Shown: positions 1-22,140, counted from the stretch's first letter. The stretch is 64,000 bases of DNA from Podarcis raffonei (GCF_027172205.1 NC_070605.1:21649804-21713803); one strand, 5' to 3'. Numbers and translations are program-made. The notes: a model not told the origin generated them from the sequence alone.

Positions 1-505
1 TTTCTATGCTCCTGACACAGAGATGGGGAGCCCTCACCCAGCCTCTGACGCTTTTGCCAACCCCACCCTGAATTGTCTGGCAAGCTCCCTCCCCCACCCA
101 CCCAAAGCATACACACAACTTAAGGTGCAGAGAGCAATGGCGGACTCGGTGGCTTTGGTAGTTTAGCCAGGTGCAAAGGAAGCAGGAGTAACTGAGCTTT
201 CTGTACTTGTGTGTTAGGAGTAGAACAGGCAGCTCTTGAAATCCTACAGCCTGGGAACCTATTGAGCATGGAGACCAGAGGGTGGAGCCCAGAACAAGCC
301 AGAAGCAAAGGCTTTTGGTCCTGTTTTCGGGCGCCTACAAGAAAAACCAAACATTTTGAGTGTGTGTGATGGAGCCCAAATTAATAGCAAAATTAATAGC
401 TGGGAGGTGAGGGTGAGATCCAACCTTGCCCCTTGCTTTTCTGGTATCTCCCCCATCCCAAGCAAAAAGGTCTGGTCAATCATGGCTATGGGGAGGGCAT
501 GAGTG
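1..505. other. No gene seen
   Basis: Non-coding sequence downstream of MMP13. No exon of another MMP and no clear repeat was recognised. Confidence 0.4.
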
Positions 506-610
506 CTAACTGTGTGGTATAGAGGTTAAAGTGTCAGACTATGAGCTGGGAGACCAGGGTTCAGGCACAAAGCTCACAGAGCAACCTTGGGCCAGCCACA
601 TCCTCTTAGA
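506..610 (+). repeat. tRNA-derived SINE, 5' part
   Basis: 'gtggtatagaggttaaagtg' and the following 'agaccagggttcaggcac' correspond to the A- and B-box region of the tRNA-headed SINE also seen at 35025, 37745 and (minus) 32715. Truncated and followed by a hAT MITE. Confidence 0.55.
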
Positions 611-611
611 G

Positions 612-747
612 CAGGCATGGCCAAACTTGGCCCTCCAGCTGTTTTGGGACTACAATTCCCATCATCCCTGACCACTGGTCCTGTTAGCTAGGGAGGATGG
701 GAGTTGTAGTCCCAAAACAGCCGGAGGGCCAAGTTTGGCCATGCCTG
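612..747. mobile_element. Palindromic hAT-type MITE
   Basis: Long inverted repeats: CAGGCATGGCCAAACTTGGC at the left end and its complement at the right, with ACTACAATTCCCATCATCC / GGATGGGAGTTGTAGT inside. This is a fold-back non-autonomous DNA transposon. A short tandem duplication 'gagtaggctaaaata' follows at 752-783. Confidence 0.75.
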
Positions 748-785
748 TCTTAGAGTAGGCTAAAATAGAGTAGGCTAAAATAGGG

Positions 786-1675
786 AGGGGGAGAATTGTG
801 GACACCTTCTTGAGCTTGTGTAGGATATAAATGTAGAAATGAATGAATGGAATTAAAACATGACTCCTTCGAACAGTCTAGGCCCTTTGGGTGGCATGAA
901 TGGAATGTCTGCAAGTGTACTTCAAACCAGAAGCTCAAAACTGAGAAAAGTTTGCAGAAATATGGGCCCTTTTTGTATTATGTGGCCAGTCTGAGAGGTG
1001 CAATGCAACCTCCACTTCTCCAGAAATCTTTTGGATTAGATTTATTACTGAGACACCTCTGGATAAGCAGCCCCTTATGGTTGTTGCTAACAGGATAGAT
1101 TTTGTGTGTTTGCGACTTTTCTCTTTTAACGTTGTGAATTGATGTGCACTGTATAGTTATTGTTGTGCTTACGCTAAAGTTCTTCTTAGAATTATATATT
1201 GTATGATGCTGTGATGTTATGGATTTATAAAAATTGATTTTTTTAAAAAAAGAAAAAGAAAATGGAGAAATGAAGACTGCGCATGGGAACAGAGAAATGG
1301 GCATCATTAGTTGCTGAGACACTGAGGAAGGGATTTGCTTATGAAAAGCTATATTGTGAAATTGTCTGCCCCAACAAATTTCTTTGCAAAGCACATATCT
1401 CCTCTTCCTTTCAAGAGCATATGGGGACAGCAGGAGGGAGGGAGAAATGTTATGACACAACCTTCTCTCTCTAAACTCTGAGAAAATAATGTTGTCATCA
1501 GAACTCTGACACCACATCCTTGGAATAAATCTCCTAGCAAAATAATATCCCTTTGTAACCACATCTGTCCTCTCAATGTCACCAGCGGTTAAGATTCTAA
1601 CTGAGAATGGGGCAAGAGAAATTGACCATGAACAGCACAAGGTTAAAGGCAAAAAGAAATGTACTGCCACAAATG
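786..1675. other. No gene seen; possible old LINE 3' tail
   Basis: AT-rich 1010-1255 ends in A-rich sequence and resembles a decayed retroelement 3' end. The 230-codon open frame on the minus strand has no recognisable domain and crosses this repeat-like DNA. Confidence 0.3.
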
Positions 1676-1830
1676 TGCAGTACTGTGAATTGTAGTTTGT
1701 TAAGGGTGCTGTGAGTTGCTAGGAGACCTCCTGTTCTTCTCACATAGCTACAGTTCCCAAAGTTCCCTCTGAAGAGGTATTGGTTGTTAAACCACTCTGA
1801 GAATTGTAGGGGAATTGTGAGTGTTGTATC
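1676..1830. mobile_element. hAT-like MITE fragment
   Basis: 'gaattgtagtttgttaaggg' and 'cactctgagaattgtagggg' are the two arms of a dispersed palindromic family also at 4240-4495, 8778-9000 and 54850-54960. Confidence 0.55.
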
Positions 1831-2540
1831 TGTATGCTGTCCTGGAAGCCATGACTGAAAGGTATCTCTCCAAATGGACAGGAGGCTGACAAAATGGACC
1901 ACATCCACAGGGTAGCATCCCTGTGTGCAGCATCTTTAAAACCATGGGTTAAAACCATCCTGGAGATGGAAGTTCTGCCTTCGTCTGTAGCATTTCAGGA
2001 CTTCATCCTGAAAGCTGCCAAGTCTCTTTCACAAGCTGCCTGAGAGAATAGCAACATGACAGGAGCCGCCCACAATTCCTGGCCTGCTTCAGGATCTGTA
2101 CTGGGAGGAAATGGTGCTTCTGTGGAGATCCACTCTTTATTAAGGGCAAGACACCCTGAACCACCACTGGCATCAGTCAAGTGTTGATGCCCTCAGCTGC
2201 ACTGAAAGAACTGTAATGCGTACCTGAGCTTGCTCTTCCCTCTTCCCGCCCATTCCCTTTTCCTTGTGTGCTGTGTCTTTTTATATTTCGTAAGCTTGAG
2301 TCCAGGGACCATCTAAATACTGATTTTTGGCAAGCCGCTTTGAGAGCCTGTCTGATTTAAGGGCAAGATGCAAATGCCACAAATAAACAAACAGAAAGTT
2401 TGTTTACATTGAGCTCTCGAGTAGTATAATTCTACAGGGCCAGTTTTTCAATCAGCACATAACTGGAATGTTGCCTGCTTCTTCTGTCATCTTTTATGAA
2501 CTGTAATGTCCCACAAGATATGAATGCTCTCGTTTAAAAA
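1831..2540. other. No gene seen
   Basis: Includes a LINE/SINE-like 3' tail at about 2255-2400 ('caagccgctttgagagcctg' then A-rich). Nothing coding was recognised. Confidence 0.3.
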
Positions 2541-2546
2541 CATTTT

Positions 2547-2552
2547 TTTATT
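2547..2552 (-). promoter_or_regulatory. Likely MMP13 poly(A) signal
   Basis: AATAAA on the minus strand, the first one after the MMP13 stop at 3080. It implies a 3' UTR of about 530-550 bases. The UTR would contain a Sauria SINE tail fragment at 2929-2976. No transcript evidence is available. Confidence 0.5.
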
Positions 2553-2928
2553 TCAGTTCCAGACTGATGGACGTAGTGCTATACAGCCTCATATACACAA
2601 AACAAAGTCAAAGGAAGAATGGCAAAGAGCTTGTTCACAGAATCAAGCTGACTGGTTAAAACACACACACTCAAAGACTCTCACACTCACCAAATGGATC
2701 CACACACAGGGGAAAAAACCTGCTATAAATAAGTCAGAAATTAGATTGTTATAACGAAAGGGAAAAAAACCTATGGAAAATCACGCAGAAAAAATTTCTG
2801 CTCTCTGGCGCCATCTGGTGTTGCATGTTTATAATGCATTCAAATCATTGTTTTTTTGACTAATGTAGCTGAGCCCACTCACCTCAGCCTGAAAAGCAAT
2901 ATGAGTGCCACACCCCATAGTCTTCTTT

Positions 2929-2976
2929 GACTGGACTTAACAGTCCAGGGGTCCTTTACCTTTACTTTACCTTACC
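2929..2976 (+). repeat. Sauria SINE 3' tail fragment
   Basis: 'gactggacttaacagtccag' followed by 'gggtcctttacctttacttt' is the 3' end of a Sauria SINE with its ACCTTT-type tail. It sits about 100 bases downstream of the MMP13 stop, in the probable 3' UTR. Confidence 0.65.
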
Positions 2977-3079
2977 TTACTCACTCTCTCTCTCACATAC
3001 ACATATAAAACCAAACATCTGCAGTATAATTTTTCATGGAATGCATTTTCCCCACAGTTCAGAACCTGATCCAGAGCAA

Positions 3080-13712
<10,633 letters not shown>

Positions 13713-13766
13713 GACGAATGCCAAGGTTTTGGAGCTCTGATGGTTCAGCTTATAACGTGCTTTGAC

Positions 13767-13822
13767 TTTTATAGAGCTGCTCTGGTGATTCATCATCTCT
13801 CAGGGACAGGTTACAACTTCCG
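13767..13822 (-). promoter_or_regulatory. MMP13 core promoter: TATA box, AP-1-like and PEA3/ETS-like sites
   Basis: On the minus strand a TATAAAA box lies at 13773-13767, about 55 bases before the ATG, implying a 5' UTR of roughly 25-30 bases. Just upstream is TGAATCA (13792-13786), one base off the AP-1 consensus TGAGTCA, and then GGAAGT (13821-13816), an ETS/PEA3 core. The arrangement TATA, AP-1, PEA3 is the known layout of inducible MMP promoters, so cytokine- or phorbol-type induction through Jun/Fos and ETS factors is expected by analogy. Confidence 0.7.
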
Positions 13823-14395
13823 AGTGACTGTAAAATAAACATGCTTGCAAGACTCTTTCCCTGCTCTCCTCCTCCTCCTCCTCCACCACCTCCCTCCCTC
13901 CCAAGAAGTCTTGGTTTGAGGAATCTGTTGACCTACTGGTGGTGCAGAAACCATGACTTCACATAAACACAGTCTCAGCATATTCCCAGGTGCTGTGGGA
14001 AGAGTTGAGTGGGGCAAACGGCATTTTTGATTATGTTGCAGTAACTTTATTTGACCTGCCTTTCTCTCTCTCTCCCTCCCTCTCTCTCTCTCTCTCTCAA
14101 CCATCCTTCCCTTTTGTTTTCAATAGACAATTGCATTGCAAGCAATATGGGAGCCAGCAGCTTGGCTTAAAGGATTTTTCACCACATTTCTGACTTCCAC
14201 ATCTGTGCGCAGGGCTTTTCTCGTGTGATCATAAACTCCAAATGCCCCTAGCCTCTCAGTCAGCACCGGTGGCCTTGCCTCAAAACGTATATTGTAGAGC
14301 TGGAAAACCTTTCAGAAAAGGACAACCTATATAATCCAGGGGATAGAGCAGCTCCTTGCTAGCAGGAAAAGTTGCAGCGTTTGGGACATTTTAAA
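13823..14395. other. Region upstream of MMP13
   Basis: Contains a (GGA)n-like pyrimidine stretch near 13865-13905 and a (CT)n run at 14062-14099. No gene seen. Confidence 0.4.
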
Positions 14396-15795
14396 ATTTT
14401 TTTTCCTTCCAGTAGCACCTTAAAGACCAACTAAGTTAGTTCTTGGTATGAGCTTTCGTGTGCATGCACACTTCTTCAGATACACTGAAACAGAAGTTGC
14501 CAGATCCTTCTATATAGTGAGAAGGTGGGGAGGGGTATTACTCAGAAGGGTGGTGGGAATGGGGGATTGGCAGATAGCTGTGATGAGCCTGTTGATGACT
14601 CTTAACGACTGCAATAGGTCTTACAGGAAAAAGCAAGGGGTGAGAAGGTGAAAAATGGCTTTGTCATGTATAATGAGATAAGAATCCAATGTCTTTGTTC
14701 AGACCAGGTCTCTCCATGGTTTTAAGTTTGGTAATGAGTTGCAATTCAGCAGCTTCTCTTTCCAGTCTATTCCTGAAATTCCTTTGTAGTAAAACAGCTA
14801 CTTTGAGATCTTGTATAGAATGTCCTGGGAGATTGAAGTGTTCTCCTACTGGTTTCTCTGTCTTGTGATTCTTGATGTCCGATTTATGTCCGTTTATTCT
14901 TTGGCGTAAGGTTTGGCCTGTTTGTCCAATATAGAGAGCTGAAGGACATTGTTGGCATTTGATGGCATATACAATGTTAGACGATGAGCAATTAAATAGT
15001 CCCGAGATGGTATGTGTGATGTTGTTGGGGCCAGTAATGGTGTTGTCCGGGTGTATGTGGCAGCAAAGTTGGCATCTGGGTTTATTGCAGGCTCTGGTGC
15101 CAGTGTCCGTGTTACGTCTGGTTGTAGTATTATTGTGGGTTAGGAGTTGTTTAAGATTGGGTGGCTGTCTGTAGGCAATGAAAGGTCTTCCTCCCAGAGC
15201 TTGAGAAAGAGAACTATCATTGTCCAGGAGAGGTTGTAGATCTCTGATGATGCGTTGTACTGTTTTAACTTGGGAGCTGTATGTGATGACTAGAGGTGTT
15301 CTGTTATTTTCTTTTTTGGGTCTGTCTTGCAGCAAGTTCTCTCTGGGTATCTGTCTGGCTCTGTTGATCTGTTGTCTAACTTCATCTGCTGGGTATTTTA
15401 GTTCTAAAAAGGTTTGCTGTAGATCCCTTAGGTGAGAGTCTCTGTCTGTAGAATTGGAACAGATACGGCTGTAACGTAGTGCCTGGCTATATACAATGGA
15501 CTGTTTGGTATGTTTGGGATGGTAGCTAGAGGCATGTAGATATGTTTGTTGGTCAGTTGGTTTACGGTATAAGGTGGTGTCTATGCGCCCATCCTGTATT
15601 TTTATAGTAGTGTCCAAAAAATGTATTTCTTGCATAGATTGATTCATTGTTAGGTTGATTGTGGGGTGAAAATCATTGAATTTCTGGTGGAAGGTGTCCA
15701 GGGTCTGTTGACCATGTGTCCAGATGATAAAAATATCGTCAATGTATCGCAGAGAGGGTGGTAGATGCCAGTGTGACTGGGTTGGATCCTGAGAC
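14396..15795 (-). mobile_element. Penelope-like retroelement, 3' half with GIY-YIG endonuclease
   Basis: One open frame runs on the minus strand from about 15790 to the stop at 14664. Its 5' edge contains RYIDDIF, the catalytic reverse-transcriptase motif, then a thumb-like region, a CNKPRCQLC zinc-binding-like segment and a GIY-YIG endonuclease (IVYAIKCQQC, LYIGQTGQTLRQRINGHKS). RT plus C-terminal GIY-YIG is the hallmark of Penelope elements. The 3' region 14396-14660 contains 'cttaaagaccaactaagtta' and 'tcgtgtgcatgcacacttct', sequence found after such elements in reptiles. The 5' two thirds of the RT is missing. The surviving frame has no stop for about 375 codons, so the copy is fairly young. 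Confidence 0.9.
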
Positions 15796-15819
15796 CCTTT
15801 CCTGAGCTATTACAAATTT

Positions 15820-16718
15820 AAAGCCTGCTAATGCATAACAATATATATGCAGAATTCATCATGCGAAAGGCTGGGCTGGATGAATCCCAAACCGGAATTA
15901 AGATTGCTGGAAGAAATATCAACAACCTCAGATATGCAGCTGACACAACATTGATGGCAGAAAGTGAGGAGGAATTAAAGAACCTTTTAATGAGGGTGAA
16001 AGAGGAGAGCGCAAAATATGGTTTGAAGCTCAACATCAAAAAAACAAAGATCATGGCCACTGGGCCCATCACCTCCTGGCAAATAGAAGGGGAAGAAATG
16101 GAGGCAGTGAGAGATTTTACTTTCTTGGGCTCCATGATCACTGCAGATGGTGACAGCAGTCACGAAATTAAAAGACGCCTGCTTCTTGGGAGAAGAGCAA
16201 TGACAAACCTAGACAGCATCTTAAAAAGCAGAGACATCACCTTGCCAACAAAGGTCCGTATAGTTAATGCTATGGTTTTCCCACTAGTGATGTATGGAAG
16301 TGAGAGCTGGATCATAAAGACGGCTGATGGCTGAAGAATTGATGCTTTTGAATTATGGTGCTGGGGGAGACTCTTGAGAGTCTCATGGACTGCAAGAAGA
16401 TCAAACCTATCCATTCTGAAGGAAATCAGCCCTGAGTGCTCACTGGAAGGACAGATCCTGAAGCTGAGACTCCAATACTTTGACCACCTCATGAGAAGAG
16501 AAGACTCCCTGGAAAAGACCCTGATGTTGGGAAAGATGGAGGGCACAAGGAGAAGGGGACGACAGAGGACGAGATGGTTGGATAGTGTTCTCGAAGCTAG
16601 CAGCATGAGTTTGACCAAACTGGGAGGCAGTGGAAGACAGGAGTGCCTGGCGTGCTCTGGTCCATGGGGTCACGAAGAGTCGGACATGACTAAACGACTA
16701 AACAACAACAACAAAATG
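15820..16718 (+). mobile_element. BovB/RTE LINE, 3' part
   Basis: Plus-strand reading has the BovB RT tail (INNLRYAADTTLMAESEEEL, FLGSMITADGDSSHEIKRRL, LPTKVRIVNAMVFPLVMYGS) and C-terminus (LRLQYFDHLMRREDSLEKTL, RRRGRQRTRWLDSVLEASS), ending 'ggacatgactaaacgactaa' plus (AAC)n. The catalytic YADD reads YAAD, and a TGA at 16332 separates the two parts, so this copy is dead. 5' truncated, abutting the Penelope element. Confidence 0.93.
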
Positions 16719-16739
16719 CATAACAGCATGGGCTGATTT

Positions 16740-17720
16740 TGTGATTGCGCTATGGGAAAGTTTCTGAGATATCATGTGCTTGTGTGTGTGCTTCAAGTTA
16801 TTTTGTGTTGGCTATTTTCTTTTACAAAACTGTGCTCCTTTTGAGGAAGAGCAATGCAAAAGTGAAATTAATAAATAAACTAAATGCAAAAACCTGTAAA
16901 AATGTTGTTTTGACTATAAGTCAGAAGATGAAGCAAATTTAAAGCTTCTTCCCATAGTACTTTGAATGTTTGTGTGTGGCCTTTTTTGCATACAAAACTT
17001 CCAATGCAGTGAAAATAGTCACTTCTGTTCAATGATGTTCTTTTGAAAATTAACATTTCCTATCAAAAGCTAAACCTGTTGGTCTGTGTATATTACATCA
17101 AGATTGTTTTTATTACTTCCGGACTTTGTCCATTATTCCCCATTTAGTCACTGAGTATTTTGCTGCCCGCTATACATCCAGACTGTTGACAAAACCATAG
17201 TCAGACAGGAAACAGTAGTGGTTAAACTTCAACCAACTTTTTGGATAATAACAGCTTTATATCAAGTCGTGCCAAAAGAGCAAAAACAATGGAAGGGGAA
17301 TAGAATTAATCAACGGGCTAATCTTCTAGTTTTGTTCAGTATTACGTATAGCAGTTATACAGGGAAATCACCAATCAAATCATGAATTTCCCCTCCATGT
17401 GTTTTCATAGGGAAGGAATTTGGACAATATAGGAGATTTACAGATTGGTTGTGTGCTCACTCCCTCTTTTATCACTCCACATTTGCTTGAGTCATAGGTG
17501 TTTATATTTATTCATTACACTATATTAACCTTTGGTAGGGTCCGCCTTAGCATAAGCTAATGGGAAGCAGTTGTATCAGGCTTCAGGTTTCAGAAGGAGT
17601 GTCATTTCCCTGTCTCCGATCGCAATCTCTGTGTGGGTTTTGTACTGCATTTTTGGGGTATTGCTGTGGAATTGTTTCTGTAAGTGCAGTCAGGCAACCT
17701 GCTCAAGGCAGTCCCCATGA
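16740..17720. other. No gene or clear repeat seen
   Basis: About 1 kb of AT-rich sequence without recognisable motifs. Confidence 0.4.
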
Positions 17721-17721
17721 A

Positions 17722-17855
17722 TCATAGAATTGTAGCGTTGGAAGCGACAATGAGGGGCATCTAGCCCTCTGCAATGCAGGAATCTTTTGCCCAACATGGG
17801 ACTTGAACCCCCAACCCTAAGATTAAGAGCCTCAGGGTTATCCCAGTTTGTTTAA
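17722..17855 (-). repeat. tRNA-SINE with CR1-type tail
   Basis: Minus strand: 'ctcttaatcttagggttggg', B box GGTTCAAGTCC, 'ttcctgcattgcagagggct', ending 'ctacaattctatgattca', the CR1 3' terminus. Confidence 0.65.
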
Positions 17856-17992
17856 ACATTGCCAAAGAGCAAGTCTGCATGCAAATAAACAACTGGGACA
17901 CGGCACCATTTTCAGGGCCGGCCGGCCCATGAGGCAGCAACCACCTCAGGTGCAGAACCCCAAGTGGGTGTCCCAGCCTGCCACTGTCAGAG

Positions 17993-18258
17993 AAGAAGAA
18001 GAAGAAGAAGAAGAGTTTGGATTTGATATCCTGCTTTATCACTCCCCTTAAGGAGTCTCAAAGCGGCTAAAATTCTCCTTTCCCTTCCTCCCCCACAACA
18101 AACACTCTGTGAGGTGAGTGGGGCTGAGAGACTTCAGAGAAGTGTGACTAGCCCAAGGTCACCCAGCAGCTGCATGTGGAGGAGCGGGGAAGTGAACCTG
18201 GTTCACCAGATTACGAGTCTACCGCTCTTAACCACTACACCACACTGGCTCTCCTGTG
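17993..18258 (-). repeat. tRNA-derived SINE with (TTC)n tail
   Basis: Same family as 7041-7290; the (GAA)n on the plus strand at 17993-18015 is its tail. Its head contains 'gtggtgtagtggttaagagc'. Confidence 0.78.
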
Positions 18259-18667
18259 AGATCTCACCAAAATCTCATGAAAGCTTGTGTGCTCCAGGAG
18301 GCCTCCTAAGAGCTTCATGAGCTCTTGCAAGATCTCTCTGGAACTCGCTGCCACCGTTGCTGCTTTGTGGGTGCCACCATATGCCCCAGGTAAGGAAGGC
18401 TTTGGTGGTGGGGCGGTGGCATCAGGGTAGAACCTTTCTGCTTTGCCTCAGGTGGCAAAATAAGAAACATTGCTCCTGACCATTTGGACCACTGTGCTGT
18501 ATATCTGCAAAGCAATTCTTCATCCATTTTCATGTACTTTTGGTGCAAGTAGTCCCGCAACAATTGCATACCAAGATGGCCCATATCGCTCATTTACCTA
18601 AGCTAGGGTGGCCATGTGTCCTGCTTTACAGAGGACAGTCTTCCCACCAATTTAAGTCCAGTATAAC

Positions 18668-19277
18668 GTTAAAGTTCTCCAAGAAGGATTAGACAAATTT
18701 GTGGGAAAGGCCATCAGTGGCTACCGCCTCTCCTGGTATGCCCCGCAGAGGACCTTAAGGTCCATGAATAATCATAGTTTAGAGGTCCTGGGCCCTAAGG
18801 AAGTCAGATTATCCTCCACCAGAGCCAGGGACTTTTCAGTGATGGCTCTGACCTGGTGGAATGTTCTGTCCCATGAGACCAGAGCCCTGCAGGATTTAAC
18901 TTCCTTCCACAGGGCCTAGAAGACAGAGCTATTCTGCCTGGCTTTCAATTCAAACTTAGCCTGATCTTTTATTCCCCTTCCTTCCCTCCCTCTCCCCTTT
19001 TTATGAAGATTACTCGCTCTGGGATCCCACAGCTAATTCTCCCCTGGTCTCCTCACTGGCCCAAATAGGACTAATTTAGCCAGCTAGCCCTGGTGATCAT
19101 CTAATGTTTATTGGATGGATTTCCCCCCCTAAATTGATGTTTGAATTCTGAATTTATTGTTATTCACGTTTTATACTGTATTTTATGCTGTTTTTTGTTG
19201 CATCAATTAAGTGTTTTAAATTTGTTGTTAGCCGCCCTGAGCCCAGTTTTCTGAACCAGGAAGGGCGGGGTATAAAT
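18668..19277 (+). mobile_element. CR1/L2-clade LINE, 3' end
   Basis: The translated piece RLSSTRARDFSVMALTWWNV is a degraded version of the clade's C-terminal 'ARAFSVAAPALWN' region. It is followed by a 3' UTR with 'gccgccctgagcccagtttt' and 'gaagggcggggtataaataa', then an (ATA)n tail. Confidence 0.7.
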
Positions 19278-19322
19278 AATAATAATAATAATAATAATTA
19301 TTATTATTATTATTATTATTAC
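19276..19322. repeat. (AAT)n/(ATT)n microsatellite, self-complementary
   Basis: AAT repeats switch to ATT repeats in the middle, forming a perfect palindrome at the tail of the CR1/L2 copy. Confidence 0.85.
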
Positions 19323-19372
19323 TAGCCATGATGACTCTACCTTCACAGGAGGAGACAGCAATGCTTCTGAAT

Positions 19373-19736
19373 AGGTAAAGGTAAAGGATGCCAGGACGGT
19401 TAAGTCCAGTCAAAGGCGACTATGGGGTTGCAGCGCTCATCTCGCTTTCAGGCCAAGGGAGCCGGTGTTTGTCCACAGACAGCTTTCTGGGTCATGTGAC
19501 CAGCATGACTAAACCACTTCTGGTGCAACAGGACACCATGACAGAAACCAGAGTGCACAGAAACACTGTTTACCTGCCCGCCGCAGAGGTACCTATTTAT
19601 CTACTTGCACTGGCATGCTTTCAAATGGCTAGGTTGGCAGGAGCAGGGACCGAGCAATGGGAGCTCGGATTTGAACCGCCGATCGGCAAGCCCAAGAGTC
19701 TCCGTGGTTTAGACCACAGCGCCACCAACATCCCGC
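19373..19736 (-). repeat. Sauria SINE, near full length
   Basis: Minus strand: tRNA head 'ggcgctgtggtctaaaccac', B-box region 'cggcggttcaaatccgagct', body, and 3' end 'ggacttaaccgtcctggcat' followed by the CCTTTACCTTT tail. Holds a small internal difference (extra 'tgtttgtccacagac'). Confidence 0.85.
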
Positions 19737-20494
19737 TTCTGAATACCAGTTGTTGAAAACCAGGGGAAGAGAGGGTGCCCTTGTGCTCATGTTCTGCTTC
19801 TTGGTTTCCCACAGGCAGCTGGTTGACCACTTCTTGCGTTCCCTACTATGATGAGATCTATTGCATTTCCATTTAATTTGTAGTCATTATTTCTAAACTT
19901 GCATTTATACATATAAGTTATCATATGAAATTTTAATGCAGTTCGTCTTCTTCTTTTTAGTGATGTGTTAAGTGAATAGGCTAGCCTAACCTAAGGCTGT
20001 TTTGGGGTCAACCCACATAGCAATGCTTTTTTTGGATCATGTCTGTTGGAACTCAGAGATGGAGCTTCAGTACGCATTAAGTATATTTCTTGTCCGTATA
20101 CTACACACTGGGTCTCTCTAAACCTGTTAACATTACCCTGGGTGAAAAAGAAAGCCACACATCTTACATTACGAAAAACTGGAAGTTCCCAAAATCTGGG
20201 TAAGCAAAATATTGATGCAGCTGTAGTATTTGGAACATGTATGCGGTCAGCTGGATTGATGGGAAATATCTGAGAGAAGGGGGAAGAGAGCATTTTTCCG
20301 GAGGGAAGACAAATCACTGGGCACTACTTAATGTTTTGTCCCCAAAAGAGGTCCATGAGAGGATGGTGGAAAGGAGGGAAATCCTAAGCTGCTGCATTAG
20401 TGCTAGTTATTAAAAGGAAAAAGTCAGATCCAAAAAGTAATTACAAAATTCCCACAAGGAACTATCACCTGTACCACATTTGAGTTGATTGAAA

Positions 20495-21018
20495 CTGGCA
20501 TTTAGAAATTATGTATTGATGAACAGTTGGAGGAGTTGGCTATGATTAGCCTGGAAAAGAGGAGACTGGGAGGAGATAGGAGAGCCATCTTCAGATATCT
20601 CAAGGGCTATCCCATGAAAGAGGGAGCAAGCTTGTTTTCCCCTCCTCTGGAGGGGTAGGACTCACACCAATGGCTCCAAGTTACAAGAAGGGTGATGCCA
20701 GCTAAACATCAGGAAGAATGTTTTGACAGTAAGAGCTGTCCAACAGTGGAATGGACTTCCTCAGTAGGTTGTAGAACTTGAATTCATGGGTCCAAGGTAC
20801 AAGAAAGGAGATTCTGACTAAATATTATGAAGAACATTCTGACGTGAAGAGCTGTGCAACAGTAAAACAGTCTCGCTTGTGGACTTCCTTGGAGGTTTTC
20901 AAGCAAAGGTTGGGTGGCCATCTGTCATGGATGCTTTAGCTGAGATTCCTGCATTGCAGGGGGTTGGACTGGATGACCCCCAAGGTCCCTTCCAAGTCTA
21001 CAATTCCATGATTCTATG
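20495..21018 (+). mobile_element. CR1 LINE 3' end
   Basis: 'gaaaagaggagactgggagg', 'tacaagaagggtgatgccag', 'ccttggaggttttcaagcaa' and the terminus 'ttccatgattctatg' are the CR1 3' region. A block of about 100 bases is partly repeated inside ('tacaagaaaggagattctga'). Confidence 0.8.
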
Positions 21019-21092
21019 CAGGTTATAAGAGGGGAACCATTGCTGGTATCAGGTTGGAGAAAATACAATGGAAGACACCTTCTTTGTATATG

Positions 21093-21352
21093 TCTAGGCC
21101 AGGGGTCAGCAACCTTTTTCAGCTGTGGGCTGGTCCACCGTCCCTCAGACCATGAGGTGGGCCAGACTATATTTTTTTTTGGGTGGGGGGGGAATGAACA
21201 AATTCCTATGCCCCACAAATAACCCAGAGATGCATTTTAAATAAAAGCACACATTCTACTCATGTAAAAACACGCTGATTCCCGGACCATCCGCAGGCCG
21301 GCTTGAGAAGACGATTGGGACGCATCTGGCCCCCGGGACTTAGGTTAGTGTC
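21093..21352. mobile_element. hAT-Charlie-like non-autonomous element
   Basis: Starts CCAGGGGTCAGCAACCTTTT and has 'aaataaaagcacacattcta' and 'gaccatccgcaggccggctt' in common with 22893-23145, a second copy of the same family. Confidence 0.7.
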
Positions 21353-21829
21353 CTGGGTAGGCCCTGGGGTAGTGTCCCTGCAGCTGCTCTAAGAACTTCT
21401 GAAAATGACTGTCTTGCTGAGAGAGAGAAAAAGCAGAGTTGATACTTCAAAGCAGATGGTCATGATGCAAAGTTGGAAGAAAGGAAGAAGACTGGTTAGC
21501 CTTAGGTTAAAGAAGTCTGGGACAGATATGTATTGCCAAAGATCCAGGGAGAGATCTGAGCTCCACATTAGCCGCACAATCATGAGTAACATGGTGCTGT
21601 GCTGCAATGGTGTGAATATGATGCACTGTCATGGCAGAGAAACCACATTTGGGTGGCTTGTTATATTCTGGTTTTGAAAGCGCTTATGGCAAAATGGTCA
21701 TTTCGTTTTACTGCAGTTCACACATGACTGCAGATTAAAGAAACCACATCCTTTAATCTTCCAGTTATTTGGGATAGAGGAGAAATCCGGTTCAGTTCCC
21801 ATTTTAATGTGAAACGGCCTTATGCACAG

Positions 21830-22140
21830 TTCCTGAAACAAGGTGTGAGCCGAAACACAGCTATCCTTTGAAATTCACCCTTTGAATTTTGGGGTGCAGT
21901 TCTCCAAGCAAATAAGAGGCACAAAATGCATACATTAAGGTATTATATTAGGGGAGATTGCTTGCAAAAATGTGCATGTTAGGGGGAATTGCATTTTTAA
22001 AAGAGTATAAGGAGAAATATCCACTAAAATGCTGCTGAATTTTAATATGGAGTTTTTAAAAAATAGTGCAAGTTGATGCGGAAATGTAGGTTGGAAAAAT
22101 GAAAAACTGAGAGAAACTTGGCATGACTGCCATTCACAAA
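21830..22140 (+). repeat. Interspersed repeat of unknown class, copy 1
   Basis: 'gagccgaaacacagctatcc', 'tttgaaattcaccctttgaa', 'gattgcttgcaaaaatgtgc' and 'attgcatttttaaaagagta' recur in inverted, diverged form at 29060-29410. Confidence 0.4.

Noticed and set aside
978-1670. 230-codon open frame on the minus strand
   Set aside because: No domain, no splice context, low-complexity Ile/Ser/Phe composition, and it overlaps retroelement-like AT-rich DNA.
17722-18258. tRNA-like A and B boxes here and in many other places
   Set aside because: They are SINE heads with long tails, not tRNA genes with a foldable acceptor stem.
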